Notes: a model not told the origin generated them from the letters alone. A DNA stretch of 64,000 bases from Vicinamibacterales bacterium (GCA_036504215.1 DASXVO010000016.1:312001-376000); one strand, 5' to 3'; positions 55,701 to 64,000 are shown, counted from the first letter of the stretch. Translations and numbers: made by a program.

Positions 55701-56227
55701 GGGTTCAGGTACAGAAAGTCCTGGACGTCACGCGAGTTGCGCGGTAGATCGCGGATTTGCTGAGCGTCCATGTTCCGCGTCACCGCCGGGCTGTCCAGCG
55801 TGATGTTGACCGGCGCCTCGGCCGTGACGACCACCGTCTCACCGACCGGACCGACCTCGAGCTGGACCGTCACCAGTGTCGCGGCGCCCGTGCTGACCGT
55901 GACGCCGGCCCGCTCGAACTTCTTGAAATTGGTGACGATCACCTCGACTCGATACGTGCCGGGCTGCAGGTTCGGCACCGCGAAGTTCCCGCGCCCGTCG
56001 GTTTCGAGCGCGTGGGGCGCCCCGGTGGCCTCGTCGGTGATCAGGACGGCCGCCTTCGGGATCACGCCGCCGCCCGGGTCGGTCACGGTCCCGCGGATTG
56101 TCCCCAGGACCGACTGCGCGGCAGCCGCACCCACAGCGACAATCACGAGGACAAGGGCCAACAGACCGACGCGCGCCGAGACACGCGGTCGCCACGGCGT
56201 GGCGCCAGCGAAACACTGAACTTCCAT
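52796..56227 (-). CDS. TonB-dependent receptor with N-terminal carboxypeptidase-regulatory-like domain
   Basis: A 1143-residue outer-membrane protein. A signal peptide (about 18-37) is followed by a CarboxypepD_reg-like beta-sandwich (about 40-125), the plug (about 130-260, with QIRDLPRNSRD and EMQVLSNSYSAEYGG) and a large barrel that ends in LRARF with terminal Phe. This build is the hallmark of the expanded acidobacterial receptors thought to take up glycans or peptides. ATG 56227 follows GGAGGAA by three bases, so this start is preferred to one 63 codons upstream. The promoter candidate at 56433-56461 gives a leader of about 200 bases. No TonB/ExbBD gene lies near. Confidence 0.92.
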   Translation of the reverse strand: MEVQCFAGATPWRPRVSARVGLLALVLVIVAVGAAAAQSVLGTIRGTVTDPGGGVIPKAAVLITDEATGAPHALETDGRGNFAVPNLQPGTYRVEVIVTNFKKFERAGVTVSTGAATLVTVQLEVGPVGETVVVTAEAPVNITLDSPAVTRNMDAQQIRDLPRNSRDVQDFLYLNPNVIGTSDNMQFLGGRTYGVSYIQDGQASTNAIFGTVGNSAPGLDAIQEMQVLSNSYSAEYGGLAGVVVTTKRGGQQYHGGAFYDFNSNALNSLTYGQTLTGVTRNDPNSETSQHRYGMSVGGPVAKRTFFFANYEGLRDKTIQGGARTAVPTAAMRNGDFTGTNIKVKDPLTGQPFSGNAIPPNRLDPSAQKIMNFFWPMPNQPGTMSGGYGIFQQYVPESRKRERFDFRVDHEAGDKHTIFARASYQLRDPRSFRFEAGNALTNLPIQTSNLTTYALIGGWTSILSNNIVNEVRVGYNYDHYAQKSNYLVAPTASQFGIEAAPTIGGDVAGFPTFTFQSSTYRPSSISDGGRNADRTQNQNSFSIADNLSWLKGAHSMRMGALYSRNMAVDGFGRGLSSHGNYRFNGTKTGNAFGDFLLGRPYRVDEQVSTRGDLNGHSTDFAAFFQDDWRVSQNLTLFLGLRYELSGTWNENSLLLANFQATGNGYIVVPNKEVWAKLPPGYSDPHGIWYSHVKLASEVGLGDTLVNADKNNFSPRVGFAYRLDPQGKTVIRGGFGLFHPTAAIQGIRDQLATNEFRYSIQRSPGPFQHVYSQGSVLYGGNEDIGTQGVWPDVQSPDIYQYNLTVERELPWALGARVSYLGSTMRKLLVNREYNSVRASTTPVNSYDSADNRLRPFPAFGAWMNMIENTGSGQFHALQFEVSRRFKRGFAIDASYTFAHSSSNAPDSGNSSLGVIQYDPYNLEADRGPDPFVAKHRLLINATVDVPVGKDRAVGSDMPIWADKLFGGWTVSTIFQARSGANLTPFFSLGYSSYTPYNIGFNPDTTGVWTGDTYKPNLVGDPKANVPNGLFFNPAAYALPGEGQFPGTTPRNSLEGPGNWVINLAFYKDIISRKNVKVQFTATIDNVFNTAQFFPDPGSDFLNLTDYLINDTPDNGTMGVLGAGAQNNVEGFAFGRVIRLGLRARF

Positions 56228-56432
56228 GGCTTCCTCCTCGCCCGTCAGGCACAACGCCCCGAGCGACGCAGCAACACACCGGTTGAAGGACAAGGGCCGT
56301 CTGACCACACAGGTTGAGCGTTCGTGCTGAGCAGCTTCGAAGCGCCGGACCAACACCCACCACGGGGTATCGAGCCGTTGCGTATACGAAGCGACTAAGA
56401 CATCAAACACAAGCAAACGACAGTAACGTCAT

Positions 56433-56461
56433 TTTCTATTCCTTTTCAACTCGAAAGTCAA
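56433..56461 (-). promoter_or_regulatory. Candidate promoter for the TonB receptor gene
   Basis: On the minus strand TTGACT (56461-56456) is followed after exactly 17 bp by TAGAAA (56438-56433). The transcript would start near 56426 and carry about 200 bases of leader before ATG 56227. The 365-base gap (56228-56592) holds this and the sulfatase promoter and no gene. Confidence 0.5.
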
Positions 56462-56530
56462 CAGGTATTTCGACGAGACCACATCACGGCGTCGCGAATC
56501 GCTGTTTATGGCCATTTGTCGTCAGAATCA

Positions 56531-56560
56531 TTGACTCTGGCCGTGAGGCACCAGTAGGAT
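56531..56560 (+). promoter_or_regulatory. Candidate promoter for the sulfatase-fold/TPR gene
   Basis: TTGACT (56531-56536), an 18-bp spacer and TAGGAT (56555-56560) precede ATG 56593 by about 32 bases. It lies divergent to the receptor promoter, about 70 bp away. Confidence 0.4.
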
Positions 56561-56592
56561 TTCTTTTGCTTGCCCTCTCGGATGGTGTGCCA

Positions 56593-58872
56593 ATGGCAAC
56601 CCGTCGTCGCTCGCGTCCGCCCGCGCAGCCGGTCCCTGCCCCGCGCCTCGCTCGTTCGCGGCAGCGTTGGCCGCTCGTGGCGGGTGCGGCAGTTGCGCTG
56701 ATCCTCGTGGCTCTGACCGCGTGGTGGCTGCGGCCTGCCACCTCGACCGCCCCCCGAGCCGGCGCGCAGATCAATCTGCTGCTCGTGACGATCGACACCC
56801 TGCGGGCCGACCACGTCGGCTGTTATGGCGACGCCGACGCGCAGACGCCGGTCCTCGACGGTCTGGCTGCCCGGGGCGTCCGCTTCGAGACCGCCGTGGC
56901 CCACGCGCCGATCACTGGTCCCTCGCACGCGTCGATCCTCACCGGCCTGACCCCGCTCAAGCACGGGGTCCGGAACAACGGCGGCTTTGTCCTGCCCAAG
57001 GACGTCCCGACACTCGCAGAAGCGCTCACGCGGGCCGGCTACCAGACCGCCGCCTTCGTCTCCGGGTTCCCGCTCGACAGGCGCTTCGGCTACGGCCGGG
57101 GCTTCGGAGTGTACGACGACCGATTCCCCCACGGAAGCGATCCGAGGCGGGCGCCGTACGTGGAGCGGCCCGCCGATCAGACGACGGATGTGGCGCTGCA
57201 GTGGCTCGATCGTCGGCCGTCGTCCGCATCCCCGTGGTTCATGTGGATCCACTATTACGATCCGCACTCGCCGTACGAACCGCCGGCCGAGTACGGGAAG
57301 CGGTTCGCCACGCACCCCTACGACGGCGAGATCGCCTTCGTGGACGCCCAACTGGGCGTCCTCCTGCGCCGCCTCGAGACGGTCGGCCTCGCGAACCGGA
57401 CGCTGGTCATCGTGACGTCCGACCACGGCGAGAGCCTCGGTGAGCACGGTGAGGCGACGCACGGCATCTTCCTCTACGATGCGACCTTGAAGGTCCCGTG
57501 GATCATGGTCGGCCCCGGCGTGCCTGCCGGGCGTGTCAGCCAGGTCGTCGGCCGGCTGATCGACGTGGCGCCCACGCTGCTCGATTACGCGGGCCAGGCG
57601 ATCCCGATCGGCATCGAGGGGCGGTCGGTGCGCCCCGCCGTGGAGGGCCGAGCGATGGCCGACGAGCCGGCGTACGCCGAGTCGCTCTTCGCCAACCTGC
57701 ACCTTCATTGGTCACCGCTCCACGCCTGGCGGACGGCGCGCTGGAAGCTCATCGATGCCCCGCGCCCCGAACTGTTCGACCTCGAGCGCGACGGCGTGGA
57801 ACTGCACGACCTATCGGATTCCGAGGGGGCGCGCGTCGCGGACATGCGTCGGCCCCTACGTGCAGCGCTCCGAACCAAGACGCCGGATGCCACCAGTTCG
57901 GTCGGAGCCGACGCCGCGGAACGGCTGCGGGCGCTTGGATACATCGGCGGCGGCGCACCCTCCTCGGTCGAGGAGGGCGCGACGCTGCGCGATCCGAAGG
58001 ACGCCCTGCCGCTGTTGAAGAAGCTCGAGCGCGGGATGGAACTCGCCCGCATCGACCCGGCGACCGCGGCTCAGGAACTGTCGGCGGTCCTGCAGGACGC
58101 CCCGGACGCCGCGCTGCCCCGCCGGTACCGGGCCGTCGCGCTCGCGGCCGCGGGACACCACCAGGAGGCGATCGCCGACATGCGCATCCTCGAGAAGGCG
58201 GGCGCGCTCACGACCGAAGACCTCATCGTCCTCGGTGACAGCCTCCGCCTCGCGGGCCGAACCGCCGAGGCCCTGGAGGCGCTCGACAAGGCATCGGCGC
58301 TCCAGCCCCAGTCGCCGCTGCCGTGGCTGACGCGCGCAAACACGCTGCTCGCGTCGGGACGCCACGACGAGGCCGCCCAGGCGTACGACAGGGCGCTCGC
58401 CATCGTCCCCGAGCACAGCGAGGCGCTGCGCGGGCTGGGAGATCTCGCCCTGATCCGAGGCGACCTCACGGCTGCGTCCGGGTTCTATGGGCGCGTGCTG
58501 GCCGCCGCCCCCAAAGACGCCGGCGCCCTGATGAAGCTGGGGGTCGTACGGATGCGAGCCGGGCAGCGCGACAGCGCCGTAGCCCTCTTCACGAAGGCGA
58601 TCGACGCCGATCCGGTCAACGGCGAGGCCCTCCTCTACATGGCCGGTGCCATGGCGGCGACCGGCCGCAACGCCGACGCGGTCCCGTACTTCGAGCGGGC
58701 GCTGGCGACGGGAATGCGAACGCCCATGGTTCTGACCGGCCTCGGCATGACGCGCCTCGAACTCGGGGACGAAGCGGGAGCGCTCGTGGCGCTTCGGGAA
58801 TCGCTCGCCAGGGACCCGAAGCAGCAGCAAGTCGCCGATCTCGTCGCCCGCCTGGATCGGCGCAGGCGCTGA
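56593..58872 (+). CDS. Membrane-anchored sulfatase-fold hydrolase with C-terminal TPR repeats
   Basis: A 759-residue protein: one N-terminal helix (about 27-46), an alkaline-phosphatase/sulfatase fold (about 58-400), and TPR repeats (about 470-750). Metal ligands are seen in TIDTLRADHVG (Asp68) and SDHGESLGEHG. The nucleophile site reads ITGPSHASILTG. The position of the formylglycine Cys/Ser of C/S-x-P-x-R holds Thr108, and His stands for Arg. That favours a phosphate- or phosphonate-type transferase/hydrolase with Thr nucleophile, not a true sulfatase. The fusion to TPRs suggests a protein-bound complex. ATG 56593 has only a weak ribosome site (GGATGGTG) but fits the promoter. Confidence 0.87.
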   Translation: MATRRRSRPPAQPVPAPRLARSRQRWPLVAGAAVALILVALTAWWLRPATSTAPRAGAQINLLLVTIDTLRADHVGCYGDADAQTPVLDGLAARGVRFETAVAHAPITGPSHASILTGLTPLKHGVRNNGGFVLPKDVPTLAEALTRAGYQTAAFVSGFPLDRRFGYGRGFGVYDDRFPHGSDPRRAPYVERPADQTTDVALQWLDRRPSSASPWFMWIHYYDPHSPYEPPAEYGKRFATHPYDGEIAFVDAQLGVLLRRLETVGLANRTLVIVTSDHGESLGEHGEATHGIFLYDATLKVPWIMVGPGVPAGRVSQVVGRLIDVAPTLLDYAGQAIPIGIEGRSVRPAVEGRAMADEPAYAESLFANLHLHWSPLHAWRTARWKLIDAPRPELFDLERDGVELHDLSDSEGARVADMRRPLRAALRTKTPDATSSVGADAAERLRALGYIGGGAPSSVEEGATLRDPKDALPLLKKLERGMELARIDPATAAQELSAVLQDAPDAALPRRYRAVALAAAGHHQEAIADMRILEKAGALTTEDLIVLGDSLRLAGRTAEALEALDKASALQPQSPLPWLTRANTLLASGRHDEAAQAYDRALAIVPEHSEALRGLGDLALIRGDLTAASGFYGRVLAAAPKDAGALMKLGVVRMRAGQRDSAVALFTKAIDADPVNGEALLYMAGAMAATGRNADAVPYFERALATGMRTPMVLTGLGMTRLELGDEAGALVALRESLARDPKQQQVADLVARLDRRRR

Positions 58873-58904
58873 GAGGCCGAACACGCCGCCAACACCCTCG
58901 GCGT

Positions 58905-60740
58905 CTATCGTTCGCTGCCCGGCGCGCGGTCAACGCGCCGCCGAGGCTGGCGACGCTGGAACTCGGCGATCGCGCGGCCGATCTTCAGCCGCATCGCCTC
59001 GTAGTCGTCACCGACCTCCGAGTAGCCCACCGTGGCGCCGGCGTCCGAAAACACCTTGGGCACCAGCGTTCGCAGCGCCTCATCCACCAGCGCGTCGAGC
59101 CCGGCCCGGCGGGCGAGCGTCAGGTAGAGGTGGTCCTGGAGTCCGCGCCGGTAGTTTGCGAGATTCACCGTTGAGATCGGACCTGGAATGCCCCGGTCTT
59201 CCTCCGGGTGAAGCCGGTCCTCGCCAGGATAGATGAGGACACCGTCGCCGTAGGCGTAGCCCGTGTCGTCCTTGTGCGGCTGCCCGCGGTTGTCGAACGT
59301 GATCGGGTTGGCCCAGACGTTCTGGTTGCGCTCGCCGGGCTTCTGCGCGTTGTGGCGCCAGTGCACGCTGTGCCACGAGAAGAACGTCGCGATGCTCTCC
59401 TTGAACGACGCCCACATGACCGAGCGCGGGTCGGCGGCTGGCGCCTCCATGGCCACCACCCCGAGGTAAGGGCGGCTGCCGTTGTACGTCCAGTATTCAT
59501 GGCCGTGGGCGCGCTCCGCTCTCGCGCGGGCGATGTCGTAGAGTTGCGGAGCCGCGCACCAGATGTCGACCGCGCCGTCGAGTTCCGGAACGTACTCCTT
59601 GGTCGCAAAAGTCTTCAGCCGGCGGCCCGGTCCAGGGTTCGAGTGCACATTCTCCGCAATCGCCCGGATCCCCGGGTACTGCGCCGACGACGGCTCGTCC
59701 GGCATGTAGACGAAGGTGATCGCGGACGGCACCACGCGGTCGAGAAACGAGATCCACGCGTCGGCCCGGCGCCACGCCGACAACCGATCGTCGAACGCCG
59801 TGCCTGGACCGTAGAACGTGGCCGGCACGATCCGGTTGCCCACGCCCTCGCCCGGGCCTTCGTACCCGTTCGCACGCGTGAACGCCTGGCCGGTGAAGCG
59901 GCCGATAGCCGCCTGCACCCTGGCTTCGTCGTATGCGTGCACGAGCTCGATGCGGTTCCGGTGCGCGAACCGGTGATACGCGGCGTCGAGGTTGCGGCCC
60001 TGATACAACTCGGGTTGCTCGGGCTCGTAGTAGACCATTGCGTTGAGGCTGTTCTCGTCGGGCAGCGTGAAGTCGAGTAACTCGAGTGCCACTGGCAGCG
60101 AGGTGCTCTTGCCATCGGCGGTGATCTCAACCGTGCCTTCATAGACGCCCGCGGGTCGTTCGCGACCGGTGTAGATCTCGATCCACAACGCCTGGTTGCG
60201 CGACGCCGCCACACGGACCGGGAAGCCTCCGCGGTCCTTCCGTGCATTCTCCGGCACCAACTGCACGGGCTTCCACCCGACGAGGTCGCGTGGCATCGCG
60301 GGCGAGCCGGCCTTGTAGATCCAGTCGGCCGTGGCCGGCCCGGGCACGTGCATGTAGTGCACGGCGAAGATCTGAATCGGCCTGCCCACCGAGACGGTCG
60401 GGTCCGGTCCAGGCGGGGCGTAGACGATCCGCTCGCTCCCGTTCCGCAACCGCAGGTCGGGGAGTCGGAGCGACAGCGCGCCAATCCCCTCTTTGTCGGA
60501 CTCGACGATCACCTGGAAGGCCACGACCTCGTTGTGCGCGCCAAAGAGCCGCGCGTGCTGGCCTGTCCATGCCGAGTTCGCGGCAGCCAGCGGGCTGGCC
60601 TGGTTGTCCTGTCCGATCTTCTCGGTGTCGTGCACCGCCCAGATCCGCCGCACGCCGGCGTCGGACACGCTTGTCGCGGCCAGCACCATCAGCGCCGCCG
60701 CCGCCACCCGCCTCAGCCTCCCTGCGTCTTGCGGTCCCAT
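58905..60740 (-). CDS. DUF4091 (GH123-like) exported protein
   Basis: A 611-residue exported protein with a signal peptide (about 12-28). A beta-sandwich lies at about 30-220, then a TIM-barrel-like half with YMPDEPSS near 355 and the DUF4091 segment (SWHSVHWRH then GDGVLIYPG near 500). DUF4091 proteins relate to GH123 hexosaminidases. The Asp-Glu of MPDEP fits the catalytic pair of that group, but the substrate is not known. GGAGAA precedes ATG 60740 by five bases. It is downstream of the SSS symporter gene by 50 bases. Confidence 0.88.
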   Translation of the reverse strand: MGPQDAGRLRRVAAAALMVLAATSVSDAGVRRIWAVHDTEKIGQDNQASPLAAANSAWTGQHARLFGAHNEVVAFQVIVESDKEGIGALSLRLPDLRLRNGSERIVYAPPGPDPTVSVGRPIQIFAVHYMHVPGPATADWIYKAGSPAMPRDLVGWKPVQLVPENARKDRGGFPVRVAASRNQALWIEIYTGRERPAGVYEGTVEITADGKSTSLPVALELLDFTLPDENSLNAMVYYEPEQPELYQGRNLDAAYHRFAHRNRIELVHAYDEARVQAAIGRFTGQAFTRANGYEGPGEGVGNRIVPATFYGPGTAFDDRLSAWRRADAWISFLDRVVPSAITFVYMPDEPSSAQYPGIRAIAENVHSNPGPGRRLKTFATKEYVPELDGAVDIWCAAPQLYDIARARAERAHGHEYWTYNGSRPYLGVVAMEAPAADPRSVMWASFKESIATFFSWHSVHWRHNAQKPGERNQNVWANPITFDNRGQPHKDDTGYAYGDGVLIYPGEDRLHPEEDRGIPGPISTVNLANYRRGLQDHLYLTLARRAGLDALVDEALRTLVPKVFSDAGATVGYSEVGDDYEAMRLKIGRAIAEFQRRQPRRRVDRAPGSER

Positions 60741-60790
60741 CGTCGTTCTCCTCGTTGGTCCGCGCTCGGCGCGCGGCCGCCTGCGTTCCG

Positions 60791-62506
60791 TCAGACTGCG
60801 TCGTCCACTCCACCGGCGGCAGGGTGAAGCTGGCTTGCTCCCTTGACGAGCGCCAGCAACCCGGCCACGACGAGAGTGATCGCGCCGTAGAGCACGACCG
60901 TGGAGCGCTCGCCCGTGGGCGCAAAGAACAGCAGCAGCAGGCTGATCACGCCCACGCCGGCCGTCGCCCGCGACAGGAACCGGAACACCTCGGTCGTCCG
61001 ATCGACGCTGTCGCGCAGTTCGCGGTCGCGGTCGATTGGCGTCGCCAGCCGGGCGGCAAGCGCCCGCCGCCCGGGGGCGCCCTCGACGTCACGGACCTCG
61101 AACAGGATCGAGCCCAGGAAGACCGCCACCGAGGCCGGGAGCACGCCGAGCACGTTCGCCACAAGGCCCCATCCGAAGCCGAACGTCCCGACGCAGCCGA
61201 TCACGAGGCCCACGGCGAACGATGCGAGACCTGACCACCGCGGCGTCCGCGTGATGAGAAGGCCGAGCAGCGCCGGCGGGCCGTAGGCCAGCGACATGAT
61301 CGTGTTCACCGTCAGCATCACGCTGAACACGCTCTGGCCGCTGCTCGCCATCACGAACGCGAGGCCGATGATGCTGGCGCCGACGCCGAAGGTCGCGGCC
61401 CACCCGACCTTCAGCAGGTGGCGCTCGCCGTCGCGGCGCGGAAAGAACCACAAGTAGATGTCGCGGACGATGATCGCGGCGTGAAGGTGGAACGTGCCAG
61501 ACAGGCTCGACATCGTCGAGCTGAACATCGCCGCCAGCATGACGCCGATGAGGCCGTTCGGCAGGAGAGTGAGCGTGGCGAGCGCGTACGACGCCTCGTG
61601 CGCGTTCGCGCGGCCGGGCAGGACGACGGCCAGGTCGGGATACAGGATCCGCATCGCCATTGGCGGAACGAACCACAGGAACGACCCGACGAGGAAGAAC
61701 CCGCAGCAGAGCAGCGACACCTTCTTCGCCGACCGTTCGTCATCGACCGCAAAGTACCGCTGCGCCATGACCGACGTGTTGTAGCCGAAGCTGACCATGA
61801 TCGCCCAGGCCGCGACGTAGCCCCACCCGAAGTCGCCGGGCAGCGTCAGTGATCGCATCGACACCGGCAGGCTCCTGATGAACGCTCCGGCACCGCCCAC
61901 GCGCGCGAGCGAGACGACGAAGAGGACCAGGGTGAACGGCATCAGGACGACCGCCTGCAGGAAGTCGGTGATCACGACGGCCCACAGGCCGCCAACGACG
62001 CAGTAGGCGAGGATGATCGCTCCGCACGCGATGATGGTCCACCCGATCGGCACGTTGCAGATGGAGCTGACGAAGACGCCGAGGCCGAAGAGCCCGGCGG
62101 CAGCGGTGAAGAGATGGAAGACGACCGCGGTCCACGAAAAGACCTGGCGGGTCTGCTCGTCGAACCGCTCCGTCAGGTACTCCATCGTCGTGGAGATGCG
62201 GAGCCGCCGCCAGCGTGCGGCGAACAGCCAGTAGCCGAGCATGAAGCTGAGGCCGTTCCCGATGTACATCAGGACGATCACGAGGCCCTGGCGATAGGCG
62301 ACACCGGCCGCACCGGTGAAGGTCCAGGCGCTGAAGCCGCTCATGAAGGAACTGAGGCCGGCCACGAACCAGGGAATACGGCTGCCGCCGCGGAAGTAGT
62401 CCGACGCCCCCTTGTTGAAGCGCATGAAGTAGGCGCCGATACCGACCATGGCGAGCATGTAGAGGGCGATGACGGCGTAGTCGACGGCGGTGACAGACTT
62501 GAGCAT
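60791..62506 (-). CDS. Sodium:solute symporter (SSS family)
   Basis: A 571-residue transporter with about 13 helices. The N-terminal YFRGGSRIPWFVAGLS and the GFSAWTFTG segments match the SSS family of sodium-driven sugar, sialate, nucleoside and organic acid carriers. Given DUF4091, a sugar isomerase-fold protein and a 2-hydroxyacid dehydrogenase around it, a sugar or sugar acid is the likely cargo. The tail (about 480-571) holds two more helices and a charged cytoplasmic stretch. Confidence 0.92.
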   Translation of the reverse strand: MLKSVTAVDYAVIALYMLAMVGIGAYFMRFNKGASDYFRGGSRIPWFVAGLSSFMSGFSAWTFTGAAGVAYRQGLVIVLMYIGNGLSFMLGYWLFAARWRRLRISTTMEYLTERFDEQTRQVFSWTAVVFHLFTAAAGLFGLGVFVSSICNVPIGWTIIACGAIILAYCVVGGLWAVVITDFLQAVVLMPFTLVLFVVSLARVGGAGAFIRSLPVSMRSLTLPGDFGWGYVAAWAIMVSFGYNTSVMAQRYFAVDDERSAKKVSLLCCGFFLVGSFLWFVPPMAMRILYPDLAVVLPGRANAHEASYALATLTLLPNGLIGVMLAAMFSSTMSSLSGTFHLHAAIIVRDIYLWFFPRRDGERHLLKVGWAATFGVGASIIGLAFVMASSGQSVFSVMLTVNTIMSLAYGPPALLGLLITRTPRWSGLASFAVGLVIGCVGTFGFGWGLVANVLGVLPASVAVFLGSILFEVRDVEGAPGRRALAARLATPIDRDRELRDSVDRTTEVFRFLSRATAGVGVISLLLLFFAPTGERSTVVLYGAITLVVAGLLALVKGASQLHPAAGGVDDAV

Positions 62507-62584
62507 GGTTGTCCCCGGACACGTGTGGCGGGTCGGCGGGCCGACGTCGACGCGTTCGATCGGCGGCCCTGAGGAGCCGGCGCT

Positions 62585-63430
62585 TCACTCCCGCCCGGTC
62601 GCCTGCCGGAACCAGCGCGCGAAGTGGGGTAACGCGATCTCGGGCGCCTCCAGTTGCGGGTGCCAGCGCTTCTCCCACTCGAACGACACGTGCCCCGCGA
62701 AGCCTGCCGCGTCGAGCACGGCGACGGTCTGGCGAAGCGGGAACGTGCCGGTCCCGGTCAGGACAGGTTTCCAGGCCGACGCCCGGATGGCCGTATCCGA
62801 CGGGTCGCCCGGCCTGATGTCCTTGAGGTGCACGTGGCGCACGAGCCCGCCGAGGATTGCAAGACCCTCTGCGGGCGGCTCGCCCGATTCCGCGTAGGCG
62901 TTTGCCGGGTCCCAGATCACGCCGGTGCCGCCGCCTCCGGCGCGCCCGACGATGGCCGCCGTCGCGCGCGCGGGCGCAAAGTCTCCGTGGGTTTCCAGCC
63001 ACGTCTCGAGCCCGTTGGCGGCGGCCTCGCCGCCGAGCGCGGACAGCGCGTCGGCAATCCAGCCCTCGGTGTCGTCACGGGTCGCACCGGGTTGCACGCG
63101 GTCGCCGAAGATCCGGATGCCGGGCGCGCCGAGTGATGCCGCGAGCGCGATCATGCGCCGGCCCTCTTCCAGCGTCCGACGCCGCTCGGCGGCATCCGGG
63201 GAGTGGAAGAAGCAACTGGTGTCCACGCACGACACGGCAAGGCCCGCGTCACGGAAAGCCGCGACCGTGCCGACCAGGCCCGCGCCCGTGAATTCGGGCC
63301 GCTTCCACAGCGCCGCGTCGCCCTCGATGAACCGCAACTCCACGCCATCGTACAGCTCGCGTCGCGCGAGATCGATGACCTGGCGAAGCGTCCAGACCGG
63401 GCAGCCGAGGGTGGAGAATGAGAGTCTCAT
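62585..63430 (-). CDS. Sugar phosphate isomerase/epimerase (xylose-isomerase-like TIM barrel)
   Basis: A 281-residue TIM-barrel protein without a leader. The metal-binding residues of the AP2Ec/xylose-isomerase-like group lie in ETHGD (Glu), WDPAN (Asp), HVHLKD (His) and SFEWEK (Glu). Such enzymes turn ketoses, inosose or hydroxypyruvate into each other. It starts 10 bases after the dehydrogenase stop, so the pair is an operon; together they would isomerise and reduce or oxidise a sugar acid taken up by the symporter. Confidence 0.9.
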   Translation of the reverse strand: MRLSFSTLGCPVWTLRQVIDLARRELYDGVELRFIEGDAALWKRPEFTGAGLVGTVAAFRDAGLAVSCVDTSCFFHSPDAAERRRTLEEGRRMIALAASLGAPGIRIFGDRVQPGATRDDTEGWIADALSALGGEAAANGLETWLETHGDFAPARATAAIVGRAGGGGTGVIWDPANAYAESGEPPAEGLAILGGLVRHVHLKDIRPGDPSDTAIRASAWKPVLTGTGTFPLRQTVAVLDAAGFAGHVSFEWEKRWHPQLEAPEIALPHFARWFRQATGRE

Positions 63431-63440
63431 CGACCCGACC

Positions 63441-64000
63441 CTACGTCATGGTGGCCAGCATGGCCGGGGTCACGCGGTTCAGTGGCCGCCTGCCGTCGAA
63501 GTGGCGTTCGAGCTCGTCGATGACGATGGCCGCCATCTGCCGGCGGACCGCGTCGGCGCCAGCGCCGATGTGCGGCGTCAGGATTGCTCCCGGCGCTCGG
63601 CGGAGCGGGTGGTTGCCGGGCAGCGGTTCGACCGGGTCGGTCACATCGAGCGCGCAGCGCAGCCGGCCGGCGCGCACCTGCGCGGTCAGCGCGTCGAGAT
63701 CGACGATCCCGCCGCGGGCCACGTTGATGACGGACGCGCCGGGACGGAGGCGTGCGAGGCGGCGCCGATCGAGCAGGTTCCGCGTCTCGTCGTTGAGCGC
63801 CGCCGCGACGACCAGCAGTCGCGACGCTCCGAGGGCGCGCCCGAGCGTCGCGAACTCCACCCGCGCTCCGAGCGGGACGTCGCGGCGGGCGTACGGGTCG
63901 AAGACGACGAACCGGACGCCGAAAGGCACCAGCAACTCGACGAGCGCCCGACCGATGCGGCCGAAGCCGATGAGGCCCACCGTCGCGTCGAGGAGACTCT
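63441..64000 (-). CDS. D-isomer-specific 2-hydroxyacid dehydrogenase, C-terminal part (5' end outside window)
   Basis: The frame is open to the window edge, so only the last 186 or so residues are seen. GFGRIG is the NAD site, VARGGIVD holds the catalytic Arg, and TPHIGAG has the catalytic His. It lacks its N-terminal substrate domain here because of the window limit, not by decay. GTG 63980 could be mistaken for a start, but it is inside the NAD domain and the frame continues through SLLDAT upstream. Confidence 0.9.
   Translation of the reverse strand, partial: SLLDATVGLIGFGRIGRALVELLVPFGVRFVVFDPYARRDVPLGARVEFATLGRALGASRLLVVAAALNDETRNLLDRRRLARLRPGASVINVARGGIVDLDALTAQVRAGRLRCALDVTDPVEPLPGNHPLRRAPGAILTPHIGAGADAVRRQMAAIVIDELERHFDGRRPLNRVTPAMLATMT

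Noticed and set aside
53429-55747. 772-residue open frame antisense to the TonB receptor
   Set aside because: Composition and lack of motifs mark it as a shadow of a long GC-rich gene.
1-64000. tRNA, rRNA, insertion sequences, prophage or attachment sites
   Set aside because: None seen on reading both strands; no transposase, integrase or long terminal inverted repeats were found.

Overview
The window is GC-rich, gene-dense bacterial DNA. The sequence suggests a soil or sediment Acidobacteriota member. The guess rests on the VWFA-type secreted protein at the left edge, the ECF sigma factor with a PDZ/7TM serine/threonine kinase, a CarboxypepD_reg-type TonB receptor with a C-terminal Phe, GWxTD and DUF5107/TPR proteins, and many Tat-exported enzymes. 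Subgroup 6 (Vicinamibacteria-like) would fit but is not proven. I see no rRNA, tRNA, insertion sequence, phage or CRISPR.

Region 1 (1-9161) holds secreted or membrane housekeeping-type genes: the end of a VWFA-like protein, an M24 aminopeptidase P, a CAP protein, an APC permease, a HExxH SprA-like protein, a DinB-like protein, an M20 peptidase and a Tat-exported class V aminotransferase. A frameshifted scrap of a multicopper oxidase lies at about 9256-9524.

Region 2 (9580-17548) is the most striking part. Four same-strand genes follow two palindromes. They encode a membrane-tethered FAD/NAD(P)H/[2Fe-2S] reductase, a His-rich five-helix cytochrome-b-like protein, a 1357-residue cytochrome c with 51 CXXCH motifs arranged as 17 three-heme modules, and a small outer-membrane beta-barrel. 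Read together they could form a complete path from NAD(P)H across both membranes to the cell surface. I know of no named system with exactly this set.

Region 3 (17549-31828) holds a kinase / ECF sigma / zinc-ribbon pseudokinase operon, DedA, the MsrPQ methionine-sulfoxide repair pair, a small histidine-kinase-like protein, and an operon of DUF2461, DUF1175 (YfaT-like), a thioester alpha-2-macroglobulin and a new membrane protein.

Region 4 (31818-51007) has a tightly packed nine-gene minus-strand operon with an ExuT-like MFS transporter, a heparinase II/III-like lyase, a Gfo/Idh oxidoreductase, a 12-Asp-box propeller, a DUF5107-TPR protein, a Tat-exported glycosidase-like protein, an epimerase and a CocE-type hydrolase. 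A divergent plus-strand set encodes an SGNH hydrolase, a DegT aminotransferase and a creatininase-fold amidohydrolase. It looks like a scavenging locus for a uronic-acid-containing or decorated glycan.

Region 5 (51135-64000) has a GWxTD protein, a TonB-dependent receptor, a sulfatase-fold/TPR membrane protein, and a second sugar cluster (DUF4091 glycosidase-like protein, SSS symporter, sugar-phosphate isomerase/epimerase fold protein, 2-hydroxyacid dehydrogenase) that runs off the right edge.
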